A DNA stretch of 64,000 nucleotides from Hormiphora californensis (Eukaryota > Ctenophora > Tentaculata > Cydippida > Pleurobrachiidae): the NCBI GenBank assembly GCA_020137815.1, contig CM035359.1, positions 7,680,882 to 7,744,881 on the forward strand. The letters run 5' to 3'. Both the position numbers and the translations under genes were made by a program. Below, in pieces: positions 12,115-37,943 of this stretch (position 1 is its first letter; each line of letters opens with the position of its first letter). Under the pieces are notes generated by a model. That model searched no databases and was not told the origin of the DNA. It saw nothing but the letters and a program-made list of their open reading frames with translations.

Positions 12115-12305
12115 TACTTACAGAAGTACAGCCAGTATGGTGTAGTGTAGTGGAGTGTGTTGGGCTCTACTTATAGAAGTACAGCCAGTATGGTGTGGTG
12201 CAGTGGAGTGTGTTGGGCTTTACTTATAGAAGTACAGTCGGTATGGTGTGGTGTAGTGGAGTGTGTTGGGCTTTACTTATAGAAGTACAGCCAGTGTGGT
12301 GAGAT

Positions 12306-12877
12306 GCAGGCTACAGCGAGTATGACTTCTCTTCCGCTCCTTGGTTCTCCTACAGGTGAAGCAGTCGGATCCTCAGTCCTCACCCAGGTTGTATAAGACA
12401 GTATCGATTGTTTAAGGGCTAAAGCCCTGGAGCTAAAATATTCATTTCTGGATCTCTAGATCCAAGAGCATATTCTATTAATCTGCAGTAAGCAGAGACA
12501 GTATATTTCATCATCCGATTTAAATATGGTTTAACTAACAAAAATTACCCTCAGAAAATATCTTCTTGAAAAATATCTGGAAATCCTTGGTATAAAACTA
12601 ACCGCTTTTGAAACGAGAGTTAGTGAGACGAAGTCCGCACCAAGTGATGCTAGTAGTCAAGACCTAACAGAACTCGTGTTGTTCTTTATAATATGGACAA
12701 TGAAAAGCGGACAATAAATGTATATTTGTATTTGTATTTGTATTTGCTGGAATGCCTTTATTCAGTAATTAACCGTACCTCCATTTAGTGTTTAGCACCC
12801 TCTCTGTGAGGGAATGACTAAATATTCGTCAGCGAACCAGACGAGTAGTGGAAGGGGGCAGAAAGTTTACCTTGCAA
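12306..12877. other. non-coding stretch upstream of the PAP2 gene
   Basis: No gene recognised. A short TATTTGTATTTG repeat lies at 12720-12745 and resembles a retroposon tail. The promoter of the PAP2-type gene probably lies here, but no core motif is obvious. Confidence 0.4.
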
Positions 12878-26265
<13,388 letters not shown>

Positions 26266-26335
26266 ATGCAATGAAGAGCCCCCAAGGACACCACGCAGCT
26301 ACACCCGGCTACTATCGTGCAGCAAAGCAGTATAG
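26266..26335 (+). other. candidate alternative last exon of the PAP2 gene
   Basis: CCCTTCAG| precedes a 70-bp open segment that begins with the one base needed to complete the codon left by the donor TCAAG|GTACTG at 24753-24754. Used together they replace the 17-residue read-through tail by one ending TRLLSCSKAV (stop at 26333-26335), giving 313 aa. Phase and splice sites fit; there is no homology evidence. Confidence 0.5.
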
Positions 26336-26610
26336 ACGCAACACTCTCGAGATTTTATATTGAATAGACAATGTCCCGCTATTACGGAATAATAGATTCC
26401 CTTGATACTAATAGTTTAAAGTGGAGAATCAGTTCTAATGTCAGAGTAATGAGTGAAAGAACTGATGAATACAAATCACTCGAAGTGTGAACACTCTGTA
26501 CCAGAGACTACTGCAAAAACAAGAAACCATATCTTTTAATTTTTTTTACTAATAGTTAGTTTTTGATAGGCAGTTTGTTTACCGTATCTCTTCCTAAAAT
26601 TACTGCAATA

Positions 26611-26670
26611 TCTGGCGCATCAGACCCCGTTTTTGTTTTCAAATAAAGATCGGGGTAGCGGCGTCAGAGA
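26611..26670. repeat. dispersed GC-rich palindromic motif, copy a
   Basis: Contains TCTGGCGC, CAGACCCCG and GATCGGGG, shared with copies at 28791, 29532, 39604 and 49203. It is a degenerate member of the set. Confidence 0.5.
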
Positions 26671-26737
26671 TGTGCAATACCCAACACACATTGAATTAGT
26701 AGATGAAGACAATTTGTTTTAGTTGAGGAAGTATATA

Positions 26738-28302
26738 CAAGGTGGGCCACGGATTGTTGGTCATGGTTAGCGAGGTGGTGTGTCAAAACGGTGATAGTTG
26801 TGAGAATAAAAATTATGGGAGCACTCTGGATCAATTCCTTGGTAACTTTTTCCATAATTTTTTGTCAAAAATTCGAAAATTCATTTTTCATTCCTTCATT
26901 CATTTCTCGTTCATTCATGATGTGAGGATCCTAATTTTCCATCATTAAGCTATGTTTCTTTGGCTTGAATTTATCTTTCCAATGAGCACCATAAAAATGA
27001 AATTGAAGCACCTGGTCACACAGCAGTTGAGGAAATGTTCATGCATGATTTTGGCTCTTTTTGCGACTTTCAATGATCTATATCACGGCGACCTTCCGTT
27101 CAATCTTCTTAAAAATTAGGGAAAACATTGGATAAGCAAAGATCTTTGCTCACAAGAAAAATCAAGGTCAAAGGTCAAAGTTCATTTTTCATTTTTGTTA
27201 GTTCATTCCGTTCATTCAGGAACCAACATCCCTAAAGTGATGAAAATGCTTGGGTTTTGTTTGGCACATGTCCTGCAATGACAGAGAGGTGTAATAGCGT
27301 GTTTCTGGGCTAGTTTGTGGGTATCCATGTGATCATGATGATATCTGACACCTTTTCTGAGCTATAATTGAGGGATTTTCTCAAATTCAAGCATGTAACT
27401 TGGTTTTTCTGCGATCAGTACCGTGCAACAATGTTATGAGATCTCATCAAACCTCAAAAATGCTGATTAGCTCAATGAAATGAGTTGATTTACGATTGAA
27501 AAGATTAAAACCGATGTCAAATTGAACGAAACGAACAATGTCGATCATAAATCAACTAATTTCATTGAGCTAATCATCATTTTTGAGGTTTGATGAGATC
27601 TCATAACATTGTTGCACGGTACTAATCGCAGAAAAACCAAGTTACATGCTTGAATTTGAGAAAATCCCTCAAGTATGGTTCAGAAAAGGTGTCAGATATC
27701 ATCATGATCACATGGATACCCACAAACTAGCCCGGAAACACGCTATTACACCTCTCTGTCATTGTAGGACATGGGCCAAACAAAACCCAAACATTTTCAT
27801 CACTTTAGGGATGTTGGTTCCTGAATGAACGGAATGAACAAACGAAAATGAAAAATGAACTTTGACCTTTGACCTTGATTTTTCTTGTGAGCAAAGATCT
27901 TTGCTTCTCCAATGTTTTCCCAAATTTTTAAGAAGATTGAACGGAAGGTCGCCGTGATATAGCTCATTGAATGTCGCAAAAAGAGCCAAAATCATGCATG
28001 AACATTTCCTCAACTGCTGTGTGACCAGGTGCTTCAATTTCATTTTTATGGTGCTCATTGGAAAGATAAATTCAAGCCAAAGAAACATAGCTTAATGATG
28101 GAAAATTAGGATCCTCACATCATGAATGAACGAGAAATGAATGAAGGAATGAAAAATGAAGTTTCGAATTTTTGACAAAAAATTATGGAAAAAGTTACCA
28201 AGGAATTGATCCAGAGTGCTCCCATAATTTTTATTCTCACAACTATCACCGTTTTGACACACCACCTCGCTAACCATGACCAACAATCCGTGGCCCACCT
28301 TG
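26738..28302. mobile_element. 1.56-kb palindromic (foldback) transposon
   Basis: The two halves are inverted copies over about 760 bp each with a roughly 50-bp centre near 27520. Ends read CAAGGTGGGCCACGGATTG and its complement, flanked by TA on both sides, as in Tc1/mariner-type elements. The same 68-residue reading frame appears on both strands only because the arms mirror each other; no transposase is encoded. A few mismatches separate the arms. Confidence 0.9.
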
Positions 28303-28790
28303 TATTGGAACTATTATATACCAAGTTCGCACCTCATAATATATGTTTTTAGTTGGTAGTGAGTGTGTCAAAACAATGAACCTAACATCTTAAAGTGTAA
28401 TACATAGTACCTATAATTGAACAGGGTTGAAATGTGTGTGTGTTTTCAGTGAGATACTTGACCACTTTCTTCACGAGAAAGGGTCAGTGCAATTTGAGTG
28501 CTCCTTTTTCTTATGATGTCCTCCTTTGTAAATATGATATAACGATTTAAGGTACCAACGCTGTACTGTTTTACAATACGGAACGTGTTTTCATTGTCCC
28601 GTCAGGGCGAGTTACTTTGGGTATACTACTGTGTACCTGGTTACAGTCTGCACACTGTAAAGTGTCTGCACAGTACAGAAACTACAAGTACTGAATATTC
28701 TACATCACGGGTTTACTTCAAAGTACCTTGCCCTTCAATCTGTGTAAGCGGTATACACTATACTAAGGAATGAATGCTGCTTGCCGCTTG

Positions 28791-28854
28791 GCGGCGCTGA
28801 CCCGATCTAAGGGCAGTGTTGAGGATCAAAATGTGGTCTGGCACCGCCAGACAG
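28791..28854. repeat. dispersed GC-rich palindromic motif, copy b
   Basis: GGCGGCGCTGACCCGATCT ... GATCAAAATGTGGTCTGGC ... CCGCCAGACAG. Shares the core with copies at 29532 and 39604. Confidence 0.6.
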
Positions 28855-29531
28855 TATAAATGTAGGTTATAGCTGTTGTTATAGACAGGGTATGGTACAA
28901 GGGCCAGAGGGTATAGTGTTGCGTTCCGGATACGTGTTAACTGCCCTATTGTCCCATCTCCCTCTCTTTTGTCCCTTTTTTGTCCAGGTGACAATGACTT
29001 GGACTTGGTAAGGATATAAGGAGAGAGAGAGAGGGAGACAGAGAGGGAGAGTGAAAAGAGTCTCTTAGGTCCATTACCATTTCTCCACTTTGGGTACATG
29101 CATATTGTTTGTTGTCCTTGAGTAACAGCGACGACATATCATTATCAGCTCAGTACACGTACGCTACGTTTCAGTATGACTATGAGTTATGATATATGGA
29201 TATTATTAGGACATTATGATATAACTTGTATTATAAGGTTCTAACTCAAATTTGCCACTGGCTATTTAACTTAATTTTTAGAGTCAGATAGTCAGATGAT
29301 ATACTATTTCCACAGTTCTCTACCTAATATATTAATAAAGCCCCTTGTTAATTTCTAGTGACCACTCATCAGCAAGTGTAGGCTACAACTGGTAATTGGT
29401 ATTGATGCTCAATCAGAATGTTGAGATCCTGGCCAAGGAACTCTAGACGAACATTGGTAAGTGCTTTGTGCTTTGTGAACATGTGCATGGATATTTTGGC
29501 CGTATCATATAGGACTCTCTCACGTTTCTGA

Positions 29532-29586
29532 CTCGGCCCCGACACGATCTGAGCGCACTGAGAATCAAAACGGGGTCTGGCGGCTG
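29532..29586. repeat. dispersed GC-rich palindromic motif, copy c
   Basis: CGGCCCCGACACGATCTGAG ... GAATCAAAACGGGGTCTGGC. Closest to the complement of the copy at 39604. Confidence 0.6.
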
Positions 29587-29817
29587 TTGACACCGGGTCG
29601 AAGGCCCAGTATGAGCTAACTCATGTCTCATCGGCTCACCATATATTCTACCATGCTACTAGCATGCTAGTGAGTGTTGAGTAACACCAACAAATGCACT
29701 AACAACAACAAATCCTGCATATAGCGCCATAGACAGCCTGCTTGGCACGGCAATGATGAGACAATAGTAATACATTCCACCCATTATATCTTGCCTACCT
29801 GATCGATCTTGTATAGC

Positions 29818-32800
29818 ATGCCTAGCAGTAGTTTACAATTACAGGTGATTTCCCTGATAACCATTGCTCTTTGTTTTATCTACCTTTCAAATCGACAGCA
29901 GCAAGGTACGAGAGGACCTGAGAACACATATTTCGTTAGTGAGTTCATTTTTATTGTTATACTACTATGGGACTTGGTGGCATCTGCACCAAACTTACGG
30001 ATGTCACCAATTAGGGGACCATGAAATTATCTTTTTTTGAATTGGTTCAGCTGTATTTTCCACCTCAGATACAATTTCCCTTTACAGACCCGTGGTTACA
30101 AGAGGAGGACGATTTGGGCATTCCTCTCGAGGTGAAGGATGCAGAAACCAAACCTTTAGTTACCATGGTAACTCATCCGATAGATACCACTGACCGGCCT
30201 GTTAATACCAATCAGGACTGGCCTGTGAATATGAATCAGGACTGGCCTGTGAATACCAACCAGGACTGGCCTGCTAATACCAACCAGGACTGGCCTGTTA
30301 ATACCAACCAGGACTGGCCTGTGAATACGAACCAGGACTGGCCTGTTAATACCAATCAGGACTGGCCTGCTAATACCAACCAGGACTGGCCTGTTAATAC
30401 CAACCAAGACAGAGCGGTTATGAAGCTCAGTCTAGCAGAGGAAATGAAAACTGCAAAGTTTGATTTTCACTCCACTTCCCCTAGTACTGCTACTACTTCA
30501 CCAGCCCCAACTACTGCAGGTCAACGAAAACAGGTGAATACTGAATTGCTGCTCTTAGAAACTATCTACTTCTAGACAGGCCAAATATTAATCATCGCTT
30601 TGGATTACTTTACGGTTTATTTTCCCTTTCCTGATCAGACAATGTCAATAGAGGAGTTGGCAAGACCTGGAGAGGGGCTAGAAAACATGGTGAAATTTGG
30701 CAAAATGGAAAACTTTAACTGTGACGCTACCCACTGTTATGTCAACAAACGTGTCATCAAAAAGTAAGTTAAAAGATAATTTAAGACAACTTGGGGGGGG
30801 GGGGGCTTCTTTAGCATTGACCTGGGCAGGGATAACAAGAACTATTTCTCCAGAGAATTGATAATAGAAAGCCCGGAGGATATATTTCACATTCCTGCCT
30901 CCTGAAGATGAGTTTCTGAAAGAGTTTAGAAACCCCTGCTGGGTGAAGAATGACGGTGTTGGAACACCAACATTATTCTGCCTCCCTTATTTCTACATCA
31001 TCGGTTAGCCAGAGAGTTCTACGAGATGCTAGGAATTATCAGCTAGTACTCGAATAAATTCATTATTTGTTAGGTGCTGTTTCAAGCATCAAACAGAATT
31101 CAAAAAAAAAGATTTTATTGTCTTTAGGTGTGACAAAGTGTGGAACGACCGATATCTTCTCTATTCTTCAAGAGCATCCTTTAGTTTCCTCCCGAGCCGG
31201 CAAAGAGACCCAATACTTTGATCGACTTAGAAGGGGAAGATCACCAAAAATGAACCGGAAACCGAACAGAGGTACAATTCGATTGTTCAATACATTGCTG
31301 GATGATAGTCTCAAACCCCCACAAATACAAATACAAAAACTTTTTGTGAGGGTAGCACTATTACCCTAGCCTATATAATGTATAATACCTTCACCTATTC
31401 AATTTGCAGATCCCAAGTCACTAAGTTCGTGGACAAACAGTGGAAAATTCCGGGAAAATCTGCTGAAAACCTACAAAGAAGTTTCTGGGGATCCAATATT
31501 ATTTCACGGTAAAACTAATTCATTGAACTAAGTTTATTTTGGAACCAGTATTTTATCATCAAATGCATGTCACTAAAATTGCACTGCAGTGATGTATATA
31601 CCCCCTAATTTAACTTGGCAGACGTGCCATTGTCCCTTGTTGAGTGACAACTGACAACTCAACAATGTGTCACATAACAACTACATCCCACAAGGTATTA
31701 CAATGGACGCCACACCAGCCCATTCTTGGGATAATGAGTTCTGGGAGTACTTCCACCCAGGGTACCGAGAACCACCCGTTACCAACCCTGATCTGATTGG
31801 AACATTGTATCCTAAATCTAGAATTATAATCTCATTACGAGACCCAATTAAAAGGTATTTTCAACAAGATATGTGTTCACCAGTAGGTTTGTTCTAAATA
31901 AGTGAGAAATACTGCAAGCGTATTGTTATCGGTTACTGTAAAAGAACTCATCCCCATGCATTTATGAACATCAACATCAATATGAATATTTGACACCCCC
32001 TCACCCCTTACTCAACAACCCTCCTCCTCAGGATGCAGTCCGCATATCAGTTTTTCTGTGCGGCAAAAGCATACAAATGTGATGAACCTGTGACACCTTT
32101 AAAGTTTCACAGGTAAGTCGACTCAGCTCTTCACAGTTTGCTTATAAACCTTATTCAGAATATCAATCACTTTTGCTAGCAATGTCAGTTATTTCACGTC
32201 TCTGGGCGCCATGGATTTGGGCATGGTATTGACGCCGTGAATAAACTTTTTTACTTTTTCAGCCTTGTATTGGAGGCGCTGGAAATGTTTTCAAAGTGCA
32301 GGCTGTCCAGCACAGTTAGAGGGTGCGTGTACAGTACTGACAACCATCAACTAGCAACCCATCTATACGCCAGGTGAATATTTGATTTGTCACCATCCGG
32401 AATTAGAATATTTGGTAGAATATCGATCATGAGACTCAAGAATAGTCAAGCGATACATTATCTGTAGCAATAACTTCATTTATTTCCAGTATTTACTCTG
32501 TCTATTTGTCGGATTGGTTGGCTGTCTTTCCGAGGGATCAAGTACATGTTATCAAGTTTGAGGATCACATCACAAATCAGGCAGATAGTTTTGTAGAGAT
32601 CTGTAACTTTCTTCAAATAGGTTAGTGGTTAATTCTAGGGATCTACTTTGGTTGGTTGAAGAATCCAGTATATTAAACCCCTCTCTCGATCCCGGTTCAT
32701 CCTAACATTAACAACTTTCAGAACCATTTGTAAAGGAACTCCTAGAGGACTATATAGCACAAGGACACGAGGTGAAGAATGTGCTGCCTGATGAGCTGAG

Positions 32801-32921
32801 AATACCCTACATCATGCCAGAGACAATAGAGGTTCTAGAGACATTCTTTGCCCCCTTTTTAGGGGATTTAGTGACATTACTGGGGGATGAGAAATGGAGT
32901 TGGGGCAGACCGACATCATGA
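29818..32921 (+). CDS. CHST15-like carbohydrate sulfotransferase
   Basis: Eleven exons join with matching phases into 569 aa: 29818-29905, 30088-30533, 30639-30763, 30879-31003 (acceptor least certain), 31128-31271, 31410-31508, 31695-31854, 32032-32112, 32263-32373, 32490-32620 and 32722-32921. The product is a type II Golgi protein: a short cytosolic start and one signal-anchor helix (about residues 8-24), then a stem with nine octapeptide repeats and the catalytic domain. The PAPS 5'-phosphosulfate loop is GVTKCGTTDIF and the 3'-phosphate site is SLRDPIKR. The block NPCWV...FCLPYFYIIG before the first loop is the feature that points to the CHST15 (GalNAc-4-sulfate 6-O-sulfotransferase) group. 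It would transfer sulfate from PAPS to a glycan; the acceptor is not predictable. No frame breaks. TGA at 32919-32921. Confidence 0.88.
30192..30413 (+). repeat. 24-bp coding minisatellite (octapeptide PVNTNQDW)
   Basis: Nine consecutive 24-bp units in exon 2 of the sulfotransferase encode PVNTNQDW with variants PVNMNQDW, PANTNQDW and a final NQDR. The units keep frame exactly. They lie in the luminal stem between the membrane anchor and the catalytic domain and contain no NxS/T sequon. Confidence 0.93.
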
Positions 32922-33603
32922 ACCGTGTCACGAATTAACGGGAGCTCGGCTCCTACCAAGGTTTTTAACTAAAAAGAATAAGAAACTAAAATTAGCACAA
33001 GGCCAATTGAGACCTAAAATGTTTTGTTTTGACCTGTCACCCCTCGGAACTGAAATGCTCACCCCACACCACCGTGCCTGGTGGCGGCGATATGATTTTT
33101 GATTTGAAAAAGGATAAAAATCGATATACAATATATAAAGACAATATCCCGGTTGGCTCCTATTGACGGAGTGTCAATATAGACGGAGCGCTTACACCTC
33201 AAAATACTATAAAAATTCACTCACAGACAGTTCTCGCACACTACGGACAAACAGACTAATATAGTATACTTTTAATAGCTAAATAAAAATAGAAATAGCT
33301 ATAAGGCTATTCACATTAGACTAGTTGGTTAATTTTAATTCACTCATTAATGATAAAAATAATTACTTACCCTTGCCCATTTTTCCTAGTCCCCCACCCC
33401 TCCCCCATGATCCCCATCCAAAATTTAGTATACCGTCGGCTGTTGGTAGAGATTTATATCAGATAGAATTCATATCTGTGGTGGGGGCGCCCGTCCTGTT
33501 TCAAACTGTTCAACACCACTCCAAACCTCATATTTGAGTACAATGTAAAGAATGAGCTATGTGTGGAGGTGGGAGAGATACCGCAGAAATAAAGGAAGAG
33601 AAA
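32922..33603. other. sulfotransferase 3' flank
   Basis: Probable 3'UTR, with AATAAA-like motifs near 33278-33290, running into the 3' end of the next LINE. No gene recognised. Confidence 0.4.
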
Positions 33604-36600
33604 GGGACCCCCACCACAGAGGCGAATTAAGCTGTGTCATGTAAGGCGTTCCAGAGATGGTCTTTCAGTTTGGAGGAAAATGAATTGTGTTCGGTTGTAT
33701 TTCTCAGTTCTTGAGGCAGTAAATTCCACTCAAGGTGGCAGCGGTAGAAGTAACAGTTTTTGAACAGGTCCACTCTGGGTTGTTCAATGCATATAATGTT
33801 CGTTCTGTCTCGTTTCGTTTGTTGTCTGGTGGTGCGTCTGAAATGTGATTCCGGATCGTATTTTTGTAGGAAAGATGGAAATTTTATAGGAGATGTTTCA
33901 TAGAATATTTTATGGAACAACTTAAGATCATTATATTGAAATTTTTGATTCATTGGGAGTACGTCAATCTCCCTGAGTTTCTTTACATACGTTTCTAAAT
34001 TATAACTAGTGTCTGTTTCACCTAATATCCATTTTGTGGCACGTTTCTGCAAACTTTCAAACTTAAGCAGACTTGAATCACTTACTGGTCGCCATATTTG
34101 GCTACAGTGTTCGAACAGGGATCTAACTAGACTAATGTAGAGGTTCTTTTTCTTTAGGGGGCATTTAACTAATACTCCTACACGCTTCACCAGTCCTAAT
34201 CTTTGAGAAGCTTTGGAAACAACAGTTTTCTGGTGTTCTATTGGCGATAATTTGTGGTTAGTTGAGACTCCTAGATCAATTTCTTTTTCACATGATTTAA
34301 TTTCATTTCTGTCTAAGCGATAATTTAATTGATGTCGATTAATGTTTTGAGTACATCTAAGCAGCTTACACTTGTTGGGATGGAATATCATTTTATTATC
34401 GTTAGCCCACTGCACTAAACTATCGATGTCGGGCTGCAAACTATCTTCTTCACTATTTATAACACGCCATATTTTAAGATCATCTGCATATAGCCTAATT
34501 TTAGTTAGATCATCATCTCTTACAACATTAACTATATCATTTATAAATAACACAAACAAGAAAGGCCCTAGTATTGAGCCTTGTGGAACTCCACTCCTGA
34601 CCTCTACCCATTCTGAGAAATCCCCATCTAGCACAACCCTTTGTTGCCTACCGGATAAATAATTTATTAGGAAACGCAACATCTTACCTTCTAAATTGAA
34701 CTCATTTTTTAATTTTCTTATAATTACGTCATGTGATACACTATCGAAGGCCTTCTGAAAGTCAAAGTAAACTATGTCTGTTTGATATCGGTTATTTATG
34801 TTAAGCGCTAATTCGCAATTAAATTCAATCAGCTGCGACGTACATGACTTAAGGGTACGCTAACCAAAAATTTTTTTCGAGTGCAGGGAAATCTCTCACC
34901 GTAGGGTTGTAGGCCATGCCAAGGAGACCTCAAATATGCAATTTGAGCTCTCAAGTCGAATTCATATTTTTGCTACAGCTGTTTAAAAAATGTCCTGAAA
35001 ATACGTTTTTGGCATCCCAGAAAAACATTTTTAAAGATAAGAGCATGAAAATTTGGGGATTTGAAGAGGACATGATGGTGAATAACCACAAAAATAGGTT
35101 TTTGCAATCCGAGCTGATTTCCGGTCCTGAGGTGGATTTCTTTTTTTCCACTTTAACGCCCTATTTGGCAAAGTTCCGAAAACATGTGAAAGCTGTAAAT
35201 TGGTGAAAAGTTGCGTCTAACGATTATCTAAGTGGCCATAAATTTTGGGCGTGTCCTTATTTGAGATAAGCTGTACAGAGTTTTTTTTGTGAAAGCCGTC
35301 ATTTCAGAAATAAATAAATTCCCTGTATCTCAAAAACGGTTGATCGTAGAGACCTGAGACTATGCTTAAACGATTCAGAAGGTCCGATTTTGGGGGGGTC
35401 TTCTGAGAGACATTTTGCTCCTACTTCAACCGTTTTTGCTGTAATTGCGAAAAACAAAAACCCATCTTCGCCATCGTGGATTTTTTGTGATTTTGTTTTT
35501 GGTGATTATAGGGACCCATATGGACCAAATAGTGAAGGAATTAGCTTGTTACACACTTTTCCATAGTTTCGGTCCTTTCTTAGCTAAAATTCCCTAATTA
35601 CAGGATATTGGAGTTTAGCTTTTGCCCTTTTCATAGAATTTGTTTTTCGCAATTACAGCAAAAACGGTTGAAGTAGGAGCAAAATGTCTCTCAGAAGACC
35701 CCCCCAAAATCGGACCTTCTGAATCGTTTAAGCATAGTCTCAGGTCTCTACGATCAGTCGTTTTTGAGATACAGGGAATTTATTTATTTCTGAAATGACG
35801 GCTTTCACAAAAAAAACTCTGTACAGCTTATCTCAAATAAGGACACGCCCAAAATTTATGGCCACTTAGATAATCGTTAGACGCAACTTTTCACCAATTT
35901 ACAGCTTTCACATGTTTTCGGAACTTTGCCAAATAGGGCGTTAAAGTGGAAAAAAATAAATCCATCTCAGGACCAGAAATCAACTCGGATTGCAAAAAAA
36001 TTTTTTGTGGTTATTCATCTTCATGTCCTCTTCAAATCCCTAAATTTTCATGCTCCTATCTTTAGAAAAAAATTTTTGAGATGCCAAAAACGTATTTACA
36101 GGACATTTTTTAAACAGCTGTAGCAAAAATATGAATTCGACTTAAGGGCTAAAATTGCATATTTGAGGTCTCCTTGGTATGGCCTACAACCCTACGGTGA
36201 GAGATTTCCCTGCACTCGAAAAAAATTTTTGGTTAGCGTACCCTTAAAGGGTACAAAACCATGCTGATAGGGAGTTATTTTATCTAAACAAGCTTTGTAT
36301 AGGCGTTCTCTTACTAATTTCTCAAACACTTTCATAACAAGGCAAGTCAGGGATATAGGCCTATAATTCTCAACGCATGAACGATCCCCTTTCTTGTGAA
36401 CTGGGACAACGTTCGCAGTTTTCCACTCTGTTGGTATACATCCCTCTGTATATGATTTATTGAATATAAGAGTAAGTGGATAAGCTAAGGATTTGTGACA
36501 TTTCTTAAGGACAACACCATCAATATTATCTGGACCTGTTGCTTTTGATACATCCAACTTTTTTAGAATTTTTAGGATCTCATCATATCTAAATTTCTCA

Positions 36601-37720
36601 AAGTTAAAATCAGTAGTGTGATCTCTATCCATATCCACAGTTTCTTGGTAAGTGCTAGATTCAGTGAATTGATTACAGAAAAATTCATTGAACATTTCAC
36701 ACTTACGATGACTCACAGAACTGTAATTGTTATTAAAATGTACTGTCTCAGGAATTCTAGTACTATTTGTCTTGGACTTAACGTGTTTAAAAAATTTCTT
36801 AGATACATTAGCATTTGGTGAGTCTTCATCTATAATAGAGGAGAGCTCAAGAAAGGATGTTTCTTTCTCAATTGCAAGTGCTCTATATTGATGTTCTTTG
36901 AGTTCGTACTCCTCTTTAGCTACAATACTATCTTTATTTTTTAGGAAGGTTTTTCTAGAGTTATCAAACGATTTCTTAAGTTGGCGTAGCTCTTCATCAT
37001 ACCAGGGTGGTTGTGAGCCAATTTTTACATTGACTAATGGCACATTGTGACGAAGTGCAATGTCCAACCTCGACTTAAAGATTTGCAGGGACTGCTCCGC
37101 GGACAGATCCTTGAATTGTGCTAACCAGTCAATTCCTAAGAGCTCTTTATTTAGAGAGTCCCAATCAGCTTTTCTATAGGAAAATTTCTTACAATTCTTA
37201 TACTTAGGGCGTGATTTTTTGAACTTTATCTCGCATTTTAGTGTAAGGTGGTCCGACTTTACAAGACAATTCTCTTCGAGCAAAACATTAGTATAGGCAG
37301 TATCTATGTTAGTAAGTAGTAGGTCAAGAATATTTCCGTCCCTATGTGTTGGTATGTTAACTAAGGATTTTAGGCCCAGAGATGAGAATAAATTAATAAA
37401 ACTTTCGTGAGTACTATTGTTTGACACTGGGACGTCCCAGTTATCTACCGAACTTAGGTTTAAGTCCCCTATAATGGTAAGATTCTTAAACTTCTTGGCT
37501 AGATTGGTATAGTAACGTTCCGCCTCTTTGAAGTGTTCTAATCCAGAATAATCATATCTATAAAATGTAGAGATACAAAGCGGGGTTGTATTTTTATGCT
37601 TTAGAAGAATAGTAACTATTGGTAGATCAGTTTTTGTTTTAACTATCTCCGTCTCAACGCCAATATTGTTTTTACAGAGTATTAAGACACCTCCTACAGA
37701 GTATTAAGACACCTCCTATG
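33604..37720 (-). mobile_element. 5'-truncated LINE interrupted by a palindromic element
   Basis: Minus-strand LINE remnant. The endonuclease C-terminal part (GDLNLSSVDNWD, SDHLTL) is open from about 37700 and runs into the RT N-terminal part (NYRPISLTCLVMKVFEKLVRE) until 36248. The RT continues at 34848-33627 with YFDFQKAFDSVSHD, GVPQGSILGPFLFVLF and the catalytic YADDLKIW. The gap is filled exactly by the 1391-bp palindromic element. The 5' end is cut inside the endonuclease near 37720, at a short tandem duplication of AGTATTAAGACACCTCCTA. The 3' boundary is not sharp. Confidence 0.85.
34853..36243. mobile_element. 1.39-kb palindromic element at TTAA
   Basis: The halves are inverted copies meeting near 35548; ends GGGTACGCTAACC and complement; flanked by TTAA on both sides (34849-34852, 36244-36247). 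TTAA duplication is the hallmark of piggyBac-type transposition. It has no coding capacity, so it would be a non-autonomous MITE or foldback element. Removing the element and one TTAA restores the LINE RT frame without a gap. Confidence 0.9.
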
Positions 37721-37943
37721 ATCGTGACATTTGGCGCTCAGGTTGTTTAGGCGCCAAAAGACAACCCTAATCTGATAATTTCATATTTGGACTGTCCAGC
37801 GGTGCCGCGAGTGATATATATATCTTAGTTAATACTAATACTATTAGTAATAGCCATGCAGTTTTGCTATTTTAGGTCCGTTATATGAATGAACAAGCAA
37901 CAGCTTACAGCAGTATGTCAGTAACATGCTAGTAACACGTTAC
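37721..37943. other. C-type lectin gene 3' side
   Basis: About 220 bp between the last recognised lectin exon and the truncated LINE. No terminal exon is visible. Contains a short GGCGC..GGCGCC hairpin near 37730-37757. Confidence 0.4.

Larger units (their letters stand above)
9659..12305. repeat. 53-bp minisatellite split by two insertions
   Basis: Tandem units of about 53 bp containing TACTTATAGAAGTACAGCC and GTGCAGTGGAGTGTGTTGGG occur at 9659-9808, 10280-10388 and 12115-12305, about 8 units in all. The array is contiguous once two retroposon insertions (9809-10279 and 10389-12114) are removed. Open frames that begin inside the units are by-products. Confidence 0.88.
28303..29817. other. 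intergenic stretch
   Basis: No gene recognised. It contains two copies of the GC-rich dispersed motif (28791-28854 and 29532-29586) and lies directly upstream of the sulfotransferase gene. Confidence 0.5.

Noticed and set aside
12357-12390. Possible first PAP2-gene exon after CTCCTACAG (VKQSDPQSSPR)
   Set aside because: The phase would fit, but the donor (CAG|GTTGTA) is poor and the exon at 12878 with an ATG fits equally and lies nearer.
26742-28298. Identical 68-residue frames on opposite strands
   Set aside because: They are mirror images in the arms of the palindrome, not a transposase; no family motif.
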